From JAWKWH01 sp963669415 (GTDB lineage Bacteria; Pseudomonadota; Alphaproteobacteria; Rhizobiales; Rhizobiaceae), in contig CAXXPS010000003.1 of NCBI GenBank assembly GCA_963669415.2, positions 558,001-622,000 of the forward strand: a stretch of 64,000 nucleotides of DNA, given 5' to 3'. Both the position numbers and the translations under genes were made by a program. Within the stretch, counting starts at the first letter, position 1. Each line of letters starts with the position of its first letter. The notes under the pieces are model-generated. The model searched no databases, was not told the origin of the DNA, and was given only the letters and a program-made list of their open reading frames with translations. Below are positions 17,854 through 26,407 of the stretch, one piece after another.

Positions 17854-19194
17854 ATGGCATCTGCTGCTGAACAACTAGCCTCAAATCTGAATTTTTCTGC
17901 TTTCGCCAAAGCGGAAGACCTGAAGAAACGTATTTGGTTTACGCTGGGTGCCTTGCTGGTTTACCGGGTCGGAACCTATATCCCGATGCCGGGTATCAAC
18001 CCGGACGCATTCGCCCAGGCTTTCGAGCAGCAAAGTGGCGGCGTTCTGGGCATGTTCAACATGTTTGCCGGCGGCGCTGTTGAGCGTATGGCGATCTTCG
18101 CGCTTGGCATCATGCCCTATATTTCCGCTTCCATCATCATGCAGCTGATGACGTCGGTCATTCCGACGCTTGAGCAACTGAAAAAGGAAGGCGAGCAAGG
18201 CCGCAAGGTCATCAACCAGTACACACGCTATGGCACAGTGCTGCTGGCTACGGTGCAGGCCTATGGTATTTCCGTAGGGCTTGAGAGCGGTAACAACATC
18301 GTCACCGATCCCGGATGGTTCTTCCGAATATCAGCTGTGATCACCCTTGTCGGCGGCACGATGTTTTTGATGTGGCTCGGCGAACAGATTACCGCCCGTG
18401 GTATCGGCAACGGTATTTCGCTGATCATTTTTGCCGGCATCGTCGCTGGCCTGCCATCGGCGATCACCGGAACACTGGAACTTGGGCGTACCGGCGCACT
18501 TTCCACCGGCCTGATCCTTGCGATTATCGTCCTTGCCGTCGTGGTTATTGCTCTGATCGTGTTTTTTGAAAGGGCACAGCGGCGGCTGCTGATCCAGTAT
18601 CCCAAGCGACAGGTCGGAAACCGGATGTTCCAGGGCGATACCTCGCACCTGCCGTTGAAGCTGAATACCGCGGGCGTCATTCCGCCGATCTTCGCCTCAT
18701 CCCTGCTTTTGCTTCCGGTTACGGTGGCAGGATTTTCGGACACGACAAGTTTGCCGACCTGGGCTGGAACAATTCTGGCCGCGCTCGGCCATGGTCAGCC
18801 GCTCTACATGGCGTTCTACGCGGCGATGATTGCATTCTTCGCCTTCTTCTACACGGCGATCGTGTTCAACCCGAAGGACACGGCCGACCAGTTGAAGCAA
18901 AATGGCGGCTTCATTCCAGGCTATCGCCCTGGTGAACGTACCGCTGAATATATCGACTTCGTTTTGACGCGCATTACCGTGGTTGGAGCGATCTATCTGG
19001 TAGTCGTTTGTCTATTACCCGAATTTCTAATTTCGGCGACCGGCGTTCCGTTTTATTTGGGCGGTACGTCGCTTCTCATTGTTGTCAGCGTTACGCTGGA
19101 CACGGTGGCGCAGGTGCAGGGGCACCTGATTGCGCACCAGTATGAGGGGCTGGTCAAGAAATCGAAATTGCGTGGGGGACGCCGCGGACGATGA
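17854..19194 (+). CDS. secY: Sec translocon channel subunit SecY
   Basis: The pore-forming subunit of SecYEG, in the inner membrane. Start chosen at ATG 17854 (MASAAEQLASNLNFSAFAKA), which gives 446 residues, typical for the order; a GTG at 17821 would add an 11-residue leader without support. Ten hydrophobic segments are visible, with the plug region after TM1 and the cytoplasmic loop FFERAQRRLLIQYPKRQVG that contacts the ribosome and SecA. Overlaps adk by four bases. Confidence 0.97.
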   Translation: MASAAEQLASNLNFSAFAKAEDLKKRIWFTLGALLVYRVGTYIPMPGINPDAFAQAFEQQSGGVLGMFNMFAGGAVERMAIFALGIMPYISASIIMQLMTSVIPTLEQLKKEGEQGRKVINQYTRYGTVLLATVQAYGISVGLESGNNIVTDPGWFFRISAVITLVGGTMFLMWLGEQITARGIGNGISLIIFAGIVAGLPSAITGTLELGRTGALSTGLILAIIVLAVVVIALIVFFERAQRRLLIQYPKRQVGNRMFQGDTSHLPLKLNTAGVIPPIFASSLLLLPVTVAGFSDTTSLPTWAGTILAALGHGQPLYMAFYAAMIAFFAFFYTAIVFNPKDTADQLKQNGGFIPGYRPGERTAEYIDFVLTRITVVGAIYLVVVCLLPEFLISATGVPFYLGGTSLLIVVSVTLDTVAQVQGHLIAHQYEGLVKKSKLRGGRRGR

Positions 19195-19775
19195 AAATGA
19201 TACTGCTGGGACCGCCCGGCGCCGGCAAGGGGACGCAGGCGCAGCGGTTGGTTGACAAGTTTGGTATTCCCCAGCTTTCGACAGGGGATATGCTTCGTGC
19301 CGCCAGGGAGGCCGGAACCGAAGTAGGCAAGCGCGCCGAAGCGGTGATCAATGCCGGTGAGCTCGTTTCAGACGCAATCGTCAATGCGATTGTCTCGGAG
19401 AGGATCGATCAACCCGATTGTGCAAACGGATTCATACTTGATGGCTATCCACGTACACTTCCCCAAGCCGACGCATTGGCCGAAATGCTCGATTCGAAAG
19501 GGCTGGAGCTAGATACTGTAATTGAGCTGGTTGTTGATGACAAAGCGCTCCTAGGTCGCATCCTGAAACGGGCTGAGGACGCTGAGGCTGCCGGGAAGCC
19601 GGTTCGCAAGGACGATACCCCGGAGGTATTCGATGAACGGCTTCGCGAGTACTACAAGAAAACCGCTCCGTTGACCGGATATTACTATGCGAAACGGATG
19701 TTGCGGACCGTCGACGGCATGGGTGATATCGATACGGTTGCCGAGGAAATTGAAACCGTTCTGGAATCAGTCTGA
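19191..19775 (+). CDS. adk: Adenylate kinase, short-LID form
   Basis: Interconverts ATP + AMP and 2 ADP. P-loop GPPGAGKGT at residues 7-15, AMP-binding STGDMLR and DGYPRTLPQA. At 194 residues it lacks the ~27-residue LID insertion and its zinc site, as in other alphaproteobacterial enzymes. It starts within the secY stop (ATGA). Confidence 0.97.
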   Translation: MKMILLGPPGAGKGTQAQRLVDKFGIPQLSTGDMLRAAREAGTEVGKRAEAVINAGELVSDAIVNAIVSERIDQPDCANGFILDGYPRTLPQADALAEMLDSKGLELDTVIELVVDDKALLGRILKRAEDAEAAGKPVRKDDTPEVFDERLREYYKKTAPLTGYYYAKRMLRTVDGMGDIDTVAEEIETVLESV

Positions 19776-19966
19776 AGGGCGATAAAAACCGCGTTGCGGC
19801 AGTTGACAATTACGGTCGATTCGGCCATTGACAGCGCCAATTCGCTTGAAATTGAAGGCGGTCGGCACCGGTTGGAATTCTAGGACCGGGATCGGGCGCT
19901 TTCGTGTTTGTCCGGTGAGCGATTTTTGAGCTTCGGACTGACAGAAATACTGCAAGGAGAACAGGC

Positions 19967-20335
19967 GTGGCCCGTATAGCTGGCGTCAACATCCCGACCA
20001 ACAAGCGCGCGATAATCGCGTTGCAATACATTCATGGTATCGGCCAAAAATTTGCGGCCGAGATCATAGAAAAAGCCAACGTTCCGGTGGAGCGCCGTGT
20101 CAGTGAACTGAGTGATGCGGAACTGGTGCTTATCCGCGAGGCGATTGATCGCGACTATCAGGTTGAAGGTGACCTGCGCCGCGAAACATCGATGAACGTA
20201 AAGCGTCTGATGGATCTTGGCTGCTATCGCGGTCTGCGTCATCGCCGTTCGCTTCCCGTTCGCGGACAGCGTACACACACAAATGCGCGGACCCGAAAGG
20301 GACCTGCCAAGCCTATCGCAGGCAAGAAGAAGTAA
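19967..20335 (+). CDS. rpsM: 30S ribosomal protein S13
   Basis: S13 contacts P-site tRNA and forms inter-subunit bridges. 122 residues. The initiator is GTG at 19967 (ARIAGVNIPTNKRAIIALQY), preceded by AAGGAGAACAG; no ATG fits. The basic C-terminus GQRTHTNARTRKGPAKPIAG is conserved. It lies 191 nt after adk, with no rpmJ in the gap, so an internal alpha-operon promoter is possible there. Confidence 0.97.
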   Translation: MARIAGVNIPTNKRAIIALQYIHGIGQKFAAEIIEKANVPVERRVSELSDAELVLIREAIDRDYQVEGDLRRETSMNVKRLMDLGCYRGLRHRRSLPVRGQRTHTNARTRKGPAKPIAGKKK

Positions 20336-20347
20336 TCATTGAGAATA

Positions 20348-20365
20348 GGCGGTAGCCAAACCGCC
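20348..20365 (+). other. Intercistronic hairpin between rpsM and rpsK
   Basis: GGCGGT (20348-20353) and ACCGCC (20360-20365) form a 6-bp stem with a 6-nt loop. No U-tract. Confidence 0.35.
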
Positions 20366-20424
20366 GAATTCCAGGTGGAGCCGCTGGCATTACGGCGGTG
20401 TTGAGATCAACGGAAGGACTATCG

Positions 20425-20814
20425 ATGGCCAAGGAAGCCACACGTGTTCGCCGCCGCGAGCGCAAAAATATCTCGTCGGGCGTTGCCCACGTCAATTCAA
20501 CATTCAACAATACGATGATCACAGTCACCGATGCGCAGGGCAATACGATTGCCTGGTCGTCAGCGGGTGCACAGGGTTTCAAAGGGTCGCGTAAGTCCAC
20601 ACCCTTTGCAGCACAGGTTGCTGCCGAAGATTGCGCCAAGAAGGCACAGGAACACGGCATGCGTCAGCTTGAAGTCGAGGTTTGTGGCCCCGGTTCGGGG
20701 CGTGAGTCTGCGCTCCGCGCTCTGCAGGCGGCTGGATTTACAATCACATCAATTCGTGATGTCACGCCGATACCGCATAATGGTTGCCGCCCGCGCAAGA
20801 AGCGCCGCGTCTAA
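20425..20814 (+). CDS. rpsK: 30S ribosomal protein S11
   Basis: S11 lies on the 30S platform near the E site. Start at ATG 20425 (MAKEATRVRRRERKNISSGV), 129 residues; AACGGAAGGAC precedes it and the nine-residue upstream extension is not needed. Ends in the characteristic DVTPIPHNGCRPRKKRRV. rpsD does not follow, as is usual in alphaproteobacteria. Confidence 0.97.
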   Translation: MAKEATRVRRRERKNISSGVAHVNSTFNNTMITVTDAQGNTIAWSSAGAQGFKGSRKSTPFAAQVAAEDCAKKAQEHGMRQLEVEVCGPGSGRESALRALQAAGFTITSIRDVTPIPHNGCRPRKKRRV

Positions 20815-20915
20815 CGAATTTTCATGACCGCATGAGCTCCGGCAGGCGCTCCTCTGCAGGTTCCAGCTCTGTTGCCACGATTGGATGGTGGCAAGGAAAC
20901 GGAAGGACACCGAAT

Positions 20916-21923
20916 ATGATCCACAAGAACTGGCAGGAACTGATCAAGCCCAACAAGCTCGAGTTCCAGACCAAGAACAACACGACCACGCTGGTCGCCG
21001 AGCCGCTTGAACGGGGCTTTGGCCTGACGCTCGGCAATGCGCTGCGCCGTATCCTTTTGTCGTCGCTACGCGGCGCTGCGGTTACCGCAGTACAGATCGA
21101 TGGCGTGTTGCACGAGTTTTCCTCCATCGCAGGTGTGCGCGAGGATGTGACGGACATTGTGCTCAACATCAAGGAAATCGCCATCCGCATGGAAGGTGAA
21201 GGACCCAAGCGCATGGTCGTGCGCAAGCAGGGCCCGGGCATGGTCACCGCAGGTGATATTCAGACGGTTGGCGATGTCGAAATCCTCAATCCTGACCACA
21301 TCATCTGCACGCTTGACGATGGTGCCGAAATCCGCATGGAGTTCACCGTTGATGCGGGCAAGGGCTATGTGCCGGCCGAACGCAATCGTGCCGAAGATGC
21401 GCCGATTGGCCTGATTCCGGTCGACAGCCTCTATTCGCCGGTCAAGAAGGTTTCCTACAAAGTCGAAAACACCCGCGAGGGCCAAGTTCTCGATTACGAC
21501 AAGCTGACCTTGACCGTTGATACCGATGGCTCTGTGTCCGGTGAGGATGCGGTCGCCTTTGCTGCACGTATTCTGCAGGACCAGCTGTCGATCTTTGTCA
21601 ACTTCGAGGAGCCGAGCCGCGAGGAACCGCAAGAGCAGGTTACCGAACTGGCATTCAACCCGGCGCTTTTGAAGAAAGTCGACGAATTGGAACTGTCGGT
21701 CCGCTCGGCAAACTGCCTGAAGAACGACAATATCGTGTATATTGGCGATCTCATTCAGAAGACCGAAGCCGAAATGCTGCGTACACCGAATTTCGGCCGC
21801 AAGTCGCTGAACGAGATCAAGGAAGTTCTGGCAGCGATGGGTCTGCATCTCGGCATGGAAGTCCAGGATTGGCCGCCAGAAAACATCGAAGATCTGGCAA
21901 AACGGTACGAAGACCAGTACTGA
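20916..21923 (+). CDS. rpoA: DNA-directed RNA polymerase subunit alpha
   Basis: The alpha subunit dimerises to start polymerase assembly, and its C-terminal domain binds UP elements and activators. Start at ATG 20916 (MIHKNWQELIKPNKLEFQ), 335 residues. The N-terminal domain carries RGFGLTLGNALRRILLSSL-type sequence (here EPLERGFGLTLGNALRRIL), and the C-terminal domain runs from about residue 255 (VDELELSVRSANCLKN) through GRKSLNEIKEVL. GGAAACGGAAGGA precedes the start. Confidence 0.98.
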   Translation: MIHKNWQELIKPNKLEFQTKNNTTTLVAEPLERGFGLTLGNALRRILLSSLRGAAVTAVQIDGVLHEFSSIAGVREDVTDIVLNIKEIAIRMEGEGPKRMVVRKQGPGMVTAGDIQTVGDVEILNPDHIICTLDDGAEIRMEFTVDAGKGYVPAERNRAEDAPIGLIPVDSLYSPVKKVSYKVENTREGQVLDYDKLTLTVDTDGSVSGEDAVAFAARILQDQLSIFVNFEEPSREEPQEQVTELAFNPALLKKVDELELSVRSANCLKNDNIVYIGDLIQKTEAEMLRTPNFGRKSLNEIKEVLAAMGLHLGMEVQDWPPENIEDLAKRYEDQY

Positions 21924-21939
21924 GGCGCAAAAATGCCTC
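21922..21939 (+). other. Intercistronic hairpin between rpoA and rplQ
   Basis: GAGGC (21922-21926) and GCCTC (21935-21939), 5-bp stem and 8-nt A-rich loop that begins within the rpoA stop codon. Confidence 0.3.
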
Positions 21940-21967
21940 GTTATTAGAGAGTTGAAGGAGAAAGCTC

Positions 21968-22405
21968 ATGCGCCATGGTAAATCAGGCCGCAAGCTGAAC
22001 CGCACATCAAGCCACCGCAAGGCGATGTTCGCCAATATGGCGGCATCGCTGATCGAGCATGAGCAGATCACCACGACGCTGCCCAAGGCAAAGGAGTTGC
22101 GGCCGATCGTCGAAAAGCTCGTAACGCTTGGAAAACGCGGTGATTTGCATGCCCGCCGTCAGGTTATCTCGGCAATTCGCGACGAAAAGCAGGCTCGCCG
22201 CCTGTTTGAAACGATTGCTCCACGCTATGCAGACCGCCATGGTGGCTACCTGCGCATCATGAAGGCGGGTTTCCGCTTCGGTGACAACGCTCCTCTGGCG
22301 GTAATTGAATTTGTTGACCGCGATGTTGACGCCAAAGGCGCTGCCGACCGTGCCCGTGCCGAGGCGGAAGAGCAGGGTGCTGCTGAGGAGACCGCAGCGG
22401 CGTAG
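21968..22405 (+). CDS. rplQ: 50S ribosomal protein L17
   Basis: L17 lies beside the tunnel exit. 145 residues; the conserved N-terminal MRHGKSGRKLNRTSSHRKAM and a C-terminal Ala/Glu-rich tail longer than that of E. coli. Last gene of the ribosomal super-operon, 45 nt after rpoA and followed by a strong terminator. Confidence 0.97.
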   Translation: MRHGKSGRKLNRTSSHRKAMFANMAASLIEHEQITTTLPKAKELRPIVEKLVTLGKRGDLHARRQVISAIRDEKQARRLFETIAPRYADRHGGYLRIMKAGFRFGDNAPLAVIEFVDRDVDAKGAADRARAEAEEQGAAEETAAA

Positions 22406-22430
22406 TCTGGTCTCATTGCTGACCAACGGA

Positions 22431-22456
22431 AAGCCTCGCAAAGCGGGGCTTTTTTG
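22431..22456 (+). terminator. Rho-independent terminator of the ribosomal super-operon
   Basis: A 9-bp stem with one G-U pair (AAGCCTCGC 22431-22439, GCGGGGCTT 22443-22451), a 3-nt A-rich loop, and a T-run. It lies 26 nt after the rplQ stop. Confidence 0.85.
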
Positions 22457-22537
22457 TTGCTTGCGCCTTGGTCCCGTCGCGAAGTGTCACTACGTTAGCG
22501 GAAATCACGAATCGGGCTGTTTGTGAGGCCAATAAAA

Positions 22538-24004
22538 ATGCTGTTCACATCAAGCGGAATGCTGCGCTTAATCGTTGTTTTGCTAGCAATGGCGATAGCG
22601 CTTCCTCATGGCCGGGCGGAGGAGAACATTCTTGATCTCCTCAAGGGCGCACTTGATGGCAATGCGACGCAGGATGGAGCCCAACCGGGCAAGCGCGTGC
22701 CCTTCGGCCGCGATGAAATCCAGCTCTCATTTGCTCCGCTTGTGCGTCAGACCGCTCCGGGTGTGGTCAACGTTTATGCCTCGTCAAAGGCGCCGCCAAG
22801 GTCACCTTTTTCGGGCGACCCGTTCTTCGACCGGTTTTTCGGTGGCGGAATGCCGCCACGAGTGCAGTCTTCGCTTGGCTCAGGTGTAATAGTTGACGCT
22901 TCCGGACTGGTGGTCACCAATCATCACGTCATTCGCGGTGCCGATGAAGTCAAGGTTGCACTTGCCGACGGCAGGGAATTTGAAAGCACCATCCTGATCC
23001 AGGAAGAGTCGATCGACCTGGCTGTGCTGAAGATCGAAGGGGAAGGCTTTCCCGCATTGCAGCTGGGCGATTCCGACAGGCTTGAAGTGGGCGATCTGGT
23101 GCTGGCCATTGGCAACCCGTTCGGTGTGGGGCAAACGACCACTTCGGGCATTATTTCGGCGTTGGCCCGCTCGCATTTGGGCATCAACGATTTTGGCTTC
23201 TTCATCCAGACCGACGCGGCGATCAATCCTGGAAATTCCGGCGGCGCACTGATCGACATGTCGGGTCGTGTGGTTGGCATCAATACGGCAATCTATTCGC
23301 GCTCAGGCGGCTCAAACGGTATCGGTTTTGCAATACCGTCCAACATGGTGCGCGGCGTGGTCGATGCGGCGTTGAGCGGCAGTGATTTTGTCAACCGGCC
23401 GTGGATTGGCGCCGGTTTTGATCTGGTTGATGCGCAGGTTGCCGAGGCGCTCGGGATGGAGCGGCCGACGGGAGCCCTGGTCTCGGAGATCAGTGATGGT
23501 GGTCCCGCAGAACGCGCCGGGCTGCGGCCGGGCGATGTGGTGCTTGTCGTCGATGGCGTTGAAATCCAGCATCCCGATGCACTCGGCTATCGCCTGGCGA
23601 CGCGGCGTATCGGAGAAGTTGCCGCCTTTGAGGTATTGCGGCGAGGCAAGGTCGCATCGCTCAACATCAGCCTGGAGAAAGCGCCGGAGGGCGAGTCTGG
23701 TGTTCAAGTAACCATTGATGGCCGCAGCCCCTTTGCCGGCTCCACCGTTGCCGAACTGTCACCTGCCTTGGCCCGCAGGCTTGGTTTGCCGACAAATTCC
23801 AAAGGAGTTGCGATTGTCGAGATTGCGCGTAATTCGCCGTCCCACCGTTTTGGGCTGAGGCCCAGCGATATTGTGCGTGAATTGAATGGCGAAGAGATCG
23901 GAAATGCCGATCAGCTGGCGTCGTTGGCCGGTGAGCGCACACGCTGGTGGCGGTTTTCCATTGAGCGCGATGGACGGCTGTTGCGGCAGACGCTGCGCTA
24001 TTAA
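22538..24004 (+). CDS. HtrA/DegQ-type periplasmic serine protease with two PDZ domains
   Basis: A trypsin-like protease for envelope protein quality control. From ATG 22538 it has 488 residues: signal peptide at about 1-27 (LRLIVVLLAMAIALPHGRA), protease domain at about 65-270, PDZ1 at about 285-370 and PDZ2 at about 390-480. The catalytic triad is visible: His130 in VVTNHHV, Asp160 in ESIDLAVL, Ser234 in GNSGG. Other starts are a GTG at 22523 and an ATG at 22559; TGAGG upstream favours 22538. It lies 6 nt upstream of rarA. Whether it is DegP or DegQ cannot be told from sequence, and a cell-envelope role is inferred from the family. Confidence 0.88.
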   Translation: MLFTSSGMLRLIVVLLAMAIALPHGRAEENILDLLKGALDGNATQDGAQPGKRVPFGRDEIQLSFAPLVRQTAPGVVNVYASSKAPPRSPFSGDPFFDRFFGGGMPPRVQSSLGSGVIVDASGLVVTNHHVIRGADEVKVALADGREFESTILIQEESIDLAVLKIEGEGFPALQLGDSDRLEVGDLVLAIGNPFGVGQTTTSGIISALARSHLGINDFGFFIQTDAAINPGNSGGALIDMSGRVVGINTAIYSRSGGSNGIGFAIPSNMVRGVVDAALSGSDFVNRPWIGAGFDLVDAQVAEALGMERPTGALVSEISDGGPAERAGLRPGDVVLVVDGVEIQHPDALGYRLATRRIGEVAAFEVLRRGKVASLNISLEKAPEGESGVQVTIDGRSPFAGSTVAELSPALARRLGLPTNSKGVAIVEIARNSPSHRFGLRPSDIVRELNGEEIGNADQLASLAGERTRWWRFSIERDGRLLRQTLRY

Positions 24005-24010
24005 GGTCAT

Positions 24011-25339
24011 GTGCCGGTGAGCGATCTGTTTGGCGAAGTGGCTTCGCAAGAAAATCTATCGGCAAGGCCGCTTGCCGACCGGCTGCGACCATCAACGCTC
24101 GCCGACGTTGTCGGCCAGGAACACCTGACTGGTGAGGCCGGTTCGCTCACCCGGATGATCCGCGCCGGATCGCTCGGCAGCATGATTTTCTGGGGACCTC
24201 CCGGGACCGGCAAGACGACGGTTGCCCGTCTGCTCGCCGGTGAGACCGACCTGGCATTCGAACAGATATCTGCCATTTTTTCAGGTGTGGCCGATCTGAA
24301 AAAAGTATTCGAGGCCGCGAAGTTAAGGCGTTCCTATGGCCGACAAACATTGTTGTTCGTTGACGAAATCCATCGATTCAACCGCGCACAGCAGGATTCC
24401 TTTCTGCCGGTGATGGAAGATGGAACGGTCATCCTCGTCGGAGCGACCACAGAAAATCCATCGTTTAAATTGAATGCCGCACTGTTGTCGCGGGCGCGGG
24501 TGCTCACCTTTCACGCACTTGAACCGGAGAGCATTGCGGCGTTGCTGTCTCGTGCGGAGGATGCCGAGGGCAGGGCGCTTCCGCTCGATGATGAGGCGCG
24601 AGCCGTGATCGTGCGCATGGCGGATGGCGATGGCCGTTCCGCGCTGACGTTGGCTGAGGAGATCTGGCGGGCGGCTGCAGAGGGCGAGGTATTTGACGCA
24701 GACGGTGTTCAACAGGTCGTACAGCGCCGTGCGCCGGTCTACGATAAGAGCCAGGACGGCCACTACAACCTGATTTCAGCATTGCACAAAAGCGTACGCG
24801 GTTCTGATCCGGATGCGGCATTGTACTATCTGGCCCGCATGTTTGATGCCGGTGAAGACCCGCTCTATATCGGCCGGCGGCTGGTGCGAATGGCGTCGGA
24901 AGATATCGGTCTGGCAGACCCACAGGCGTTGGTGATCGCCAATGCTGCAAAGGACGCATACGACTATCTCGGGTCCCCGGAGGGCGAATTGGCATTTGCA
25001 CAGGCCTGCATCTATCTGGCAACAGCCCCGAAATCCAACGCCGCCTATGCGGCGTTCAAACAAGCAACCAGGGCAGCGAAGGAACATGGATCTCTGCCGC
25101 CACCAAAACACATTCTCAACGCACCGATCCGATTGATGAAAGATGAAGGATATGGTGCGGGTTATGCCTATGATCACGATCAGCCGGATGCGTTTTCAGG
25201 GCAAAACTACTTTCCCGACTCCATGGACAGGCAAAGTTTTTATGACCCGCCCGATCGCGGTTTTGAACGTGAATTGCGCAAGAGGCTTGATTACTGGGTC
25301 AAACTGCGCCGTGAGCGCGCCCAACGAACCAAGGATTGA
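24011..25339 (+). CDS. rarA: Replication-associated recombination protein A (AAA ATPase)
   Basis: RarA/MgsA is a clamp-loader-like AAA+ ATPase that acts at stalled replication forks. 442 residues with N-terminal DLFGE, Walker A GPPGTGKTT, Walker B LLFVDEIHRFN, sensor 1 GATTENPSF, and the C-terminal tetramerisation domain with the YFPD segment (here NYFPDSM). The start is GTG at 24011 after AAGGT; a GTG six bases later is an alternative. Confidence 0.95.
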   Translation: MPVSDLFGEVASQENLSARPLADRLRPSTLADVVGQEHLTGEAGSLTRMIRAGSLGSMIFWGPPGTGKTTVARLLAGETDLAFEQISAIFSGVADLKKVFEAAKLRRSYGRQTLLFVDEIHRFNRAQQDSFLPVMEDGTVILVGATTENPSFKLNAALLSRARVLTFHALEPESIAALLSRAEDAEGRALPLDDEARAVIVRMADGDGRSALTLAEEIWRAAAEGEVFDADGVQQVVQRRAPVYDKSQDGHYNLISALHKSVRGSDPDAALYYLARMFDAGEDPLYIGRRLVRMASEDIGLADPQALVIANAAKDAYDYLGSPEGELAFAQACIYLATAPKSNAAYAAFKQATRAAKEHGSLPPPKHILNAPIRLMKDEGYGAGYAYDHDQPDAFSGQNYFPDSMDRQSFYDPPDRGFERELRKRLDYWVKLRRERAQRTKD

Positions 25340-25408
25340 TCGCGATCAAGGCGCAGTTTTTGCGTGCTGATAGAATTGCATGGTGGGGAGTGTTCAAAGG
25401 AGCCCGCC

Positions 25409-25945
25409 ATGCATGTGATCGTCATTTACGGAACTGTCGAAGGCCAAACCCGCAAGATCGCACGGAACATCGCCGGCACGGTTCAGAGTTCGGGACATGA
25501 TGTGACGGTGTTTGATGCCGCTGATTTGGATGATGTCGATCTGGCAACCGCCGATGCGGTGATTGTCGCCGCACCTGTTCACACAGGCAAATATCCCGCC
25601 GCAATCGGTCATTGGCTGAAGCACAACGCCAGCGATCTCAACAACTTGCCGAGCGTGTTCTTTTCCGTATCGCTCGCCGCCGCATCGGCGTTCCCCGAAG
25701 AGCACCGTGAAATCGCCGAGCTATCCACTGATTTCCTTGAACAAACCGGTTGGAAACCCGATGAGGTTCACCAGGTGGCAGGAGCATTGCGGTACCTGGA
25801 ATACGATTTCCTCAAGCGCTTGCTCATGCGCCATATCGTAAAACAGGGTGGCGGTCCGGTGGACACATCGCGCGATTACGAGTTCACCGATTGGGACGAG
25901 TTGTCAGTGTTCGTTTCGGATTTCCTCAGGCAGAAAGCTGCCTGA
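25409..25945 (+). CDS. Flavodoxin-domain protein, HemG-like protoporphyrinogen dehydrogenase
   Basis: Probably an FMN protein that oxidises protoporphyrinogen IX with quinone, as HemG does. 178 residues from ATG 25409 (MHVIVIYGTVEGQTRKIA), with an FMN phosphate-binding loop GTVEGQTRK at residues 8-16. The C-terminal part, VAGALRYLEYDFLKRL ... GGGPVDTSRDYEFTDWDEL, follows the pattern of E. coli HemG closely. The ORF extends to 25364, but the spacing of AAGGAG and the domain start favour 25409. A plain flavodoxin with another partner is the main alternative. Confidence 0.72.
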   Translation: MHVIVIYGTVEGQTRKIARNIAGTVQSSGHDVTVFDAADLDDVDLATADAVIVAAPVHTGKYPAAIGHWLKHNASDLNNLPSVFFSVSLAAASAFPEEHREIAELSTDFLEQTGWKPDEVHQVAGALRYLEYDFLKRLLMRHIVKQGGGPVDTSRDYEFTDWDELSVFVSDFLRQKAA

Positions 25946-25993
25946 TCGATAATACTGCCTTGCGGTTTGCGGCGGATCAGCTATGCAGCCGAA

Positions 25994-26371
25994 ATGGCGC
26001 ATTTACTTCTCGTGGCTCTCGGCGGAGCAATTGGAGCAGGGCTCAGGCATCTGGCCGGGCTGGCGGCGATGCGGCTCCTTGGAACGGGCTTTCCCTGGGG
26101 TACCATGTTCGTCAATGTTGCCGGTTCGTTGGCCATGGGCATTTTGATAGCCGTGCTGGCGCGACGATCGGGAACACCTTCGGAAGTGCGGCTATTCTTG
26201 GCGACTGGAGTGCTTGGAGGGTTTACCACTTTCTCGGCGTTTTCTCTTGATGTTGCCGTGCTGTGGGAGCGTGGAGAGGCCACCGCCGCATTCGGGTACA
26301 TTCTGGTAAGCGTTGTCGCCTCCATTCTGGCTCTGTTCGCCGGCCTTTGGCTGATTAGAAGTTTCGCCTGA
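25994..26371 (+). CDS. crcB: Fluoride ion channel/exporter CrcB (Fluc)
   Basis: A small inner-membrane dual-topology channel that expels fluoride. 125 residues from ATG 25994, with four hydrophobic segments, the GGAIGAGLRH start of TM1, NVAGS in TM2 (Asn of the fluoride path) and the TM3 break motif GGFTTFSAFS. A TTG start nine codons upstream is less likely. No fluoride riboswitch is evident in the 48-nt gap before it. Confidence 0.95.
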   Translation: MAHLLLVALGGAIGAGLRHLAGLAAMRLLGTGFPWGTMFVNVAGSLAMGILIAVLARRSGTPSEVRLFLATGVLGGFTTFSAFSLDVAVLWERGEATAAFGYILVSVVASILALFAGLWLIRSFA

Positions 26372-26407
26372 TGACTTCTCGGCCAGCTTGCTTTATCGCC
26401 TCAGCGC

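Noticed and set aside
25946..25993. Fluoride riboswitch before crcB
   Set aside because: The gap is only 48 nt and shows none of the needed pseudoknot structure.
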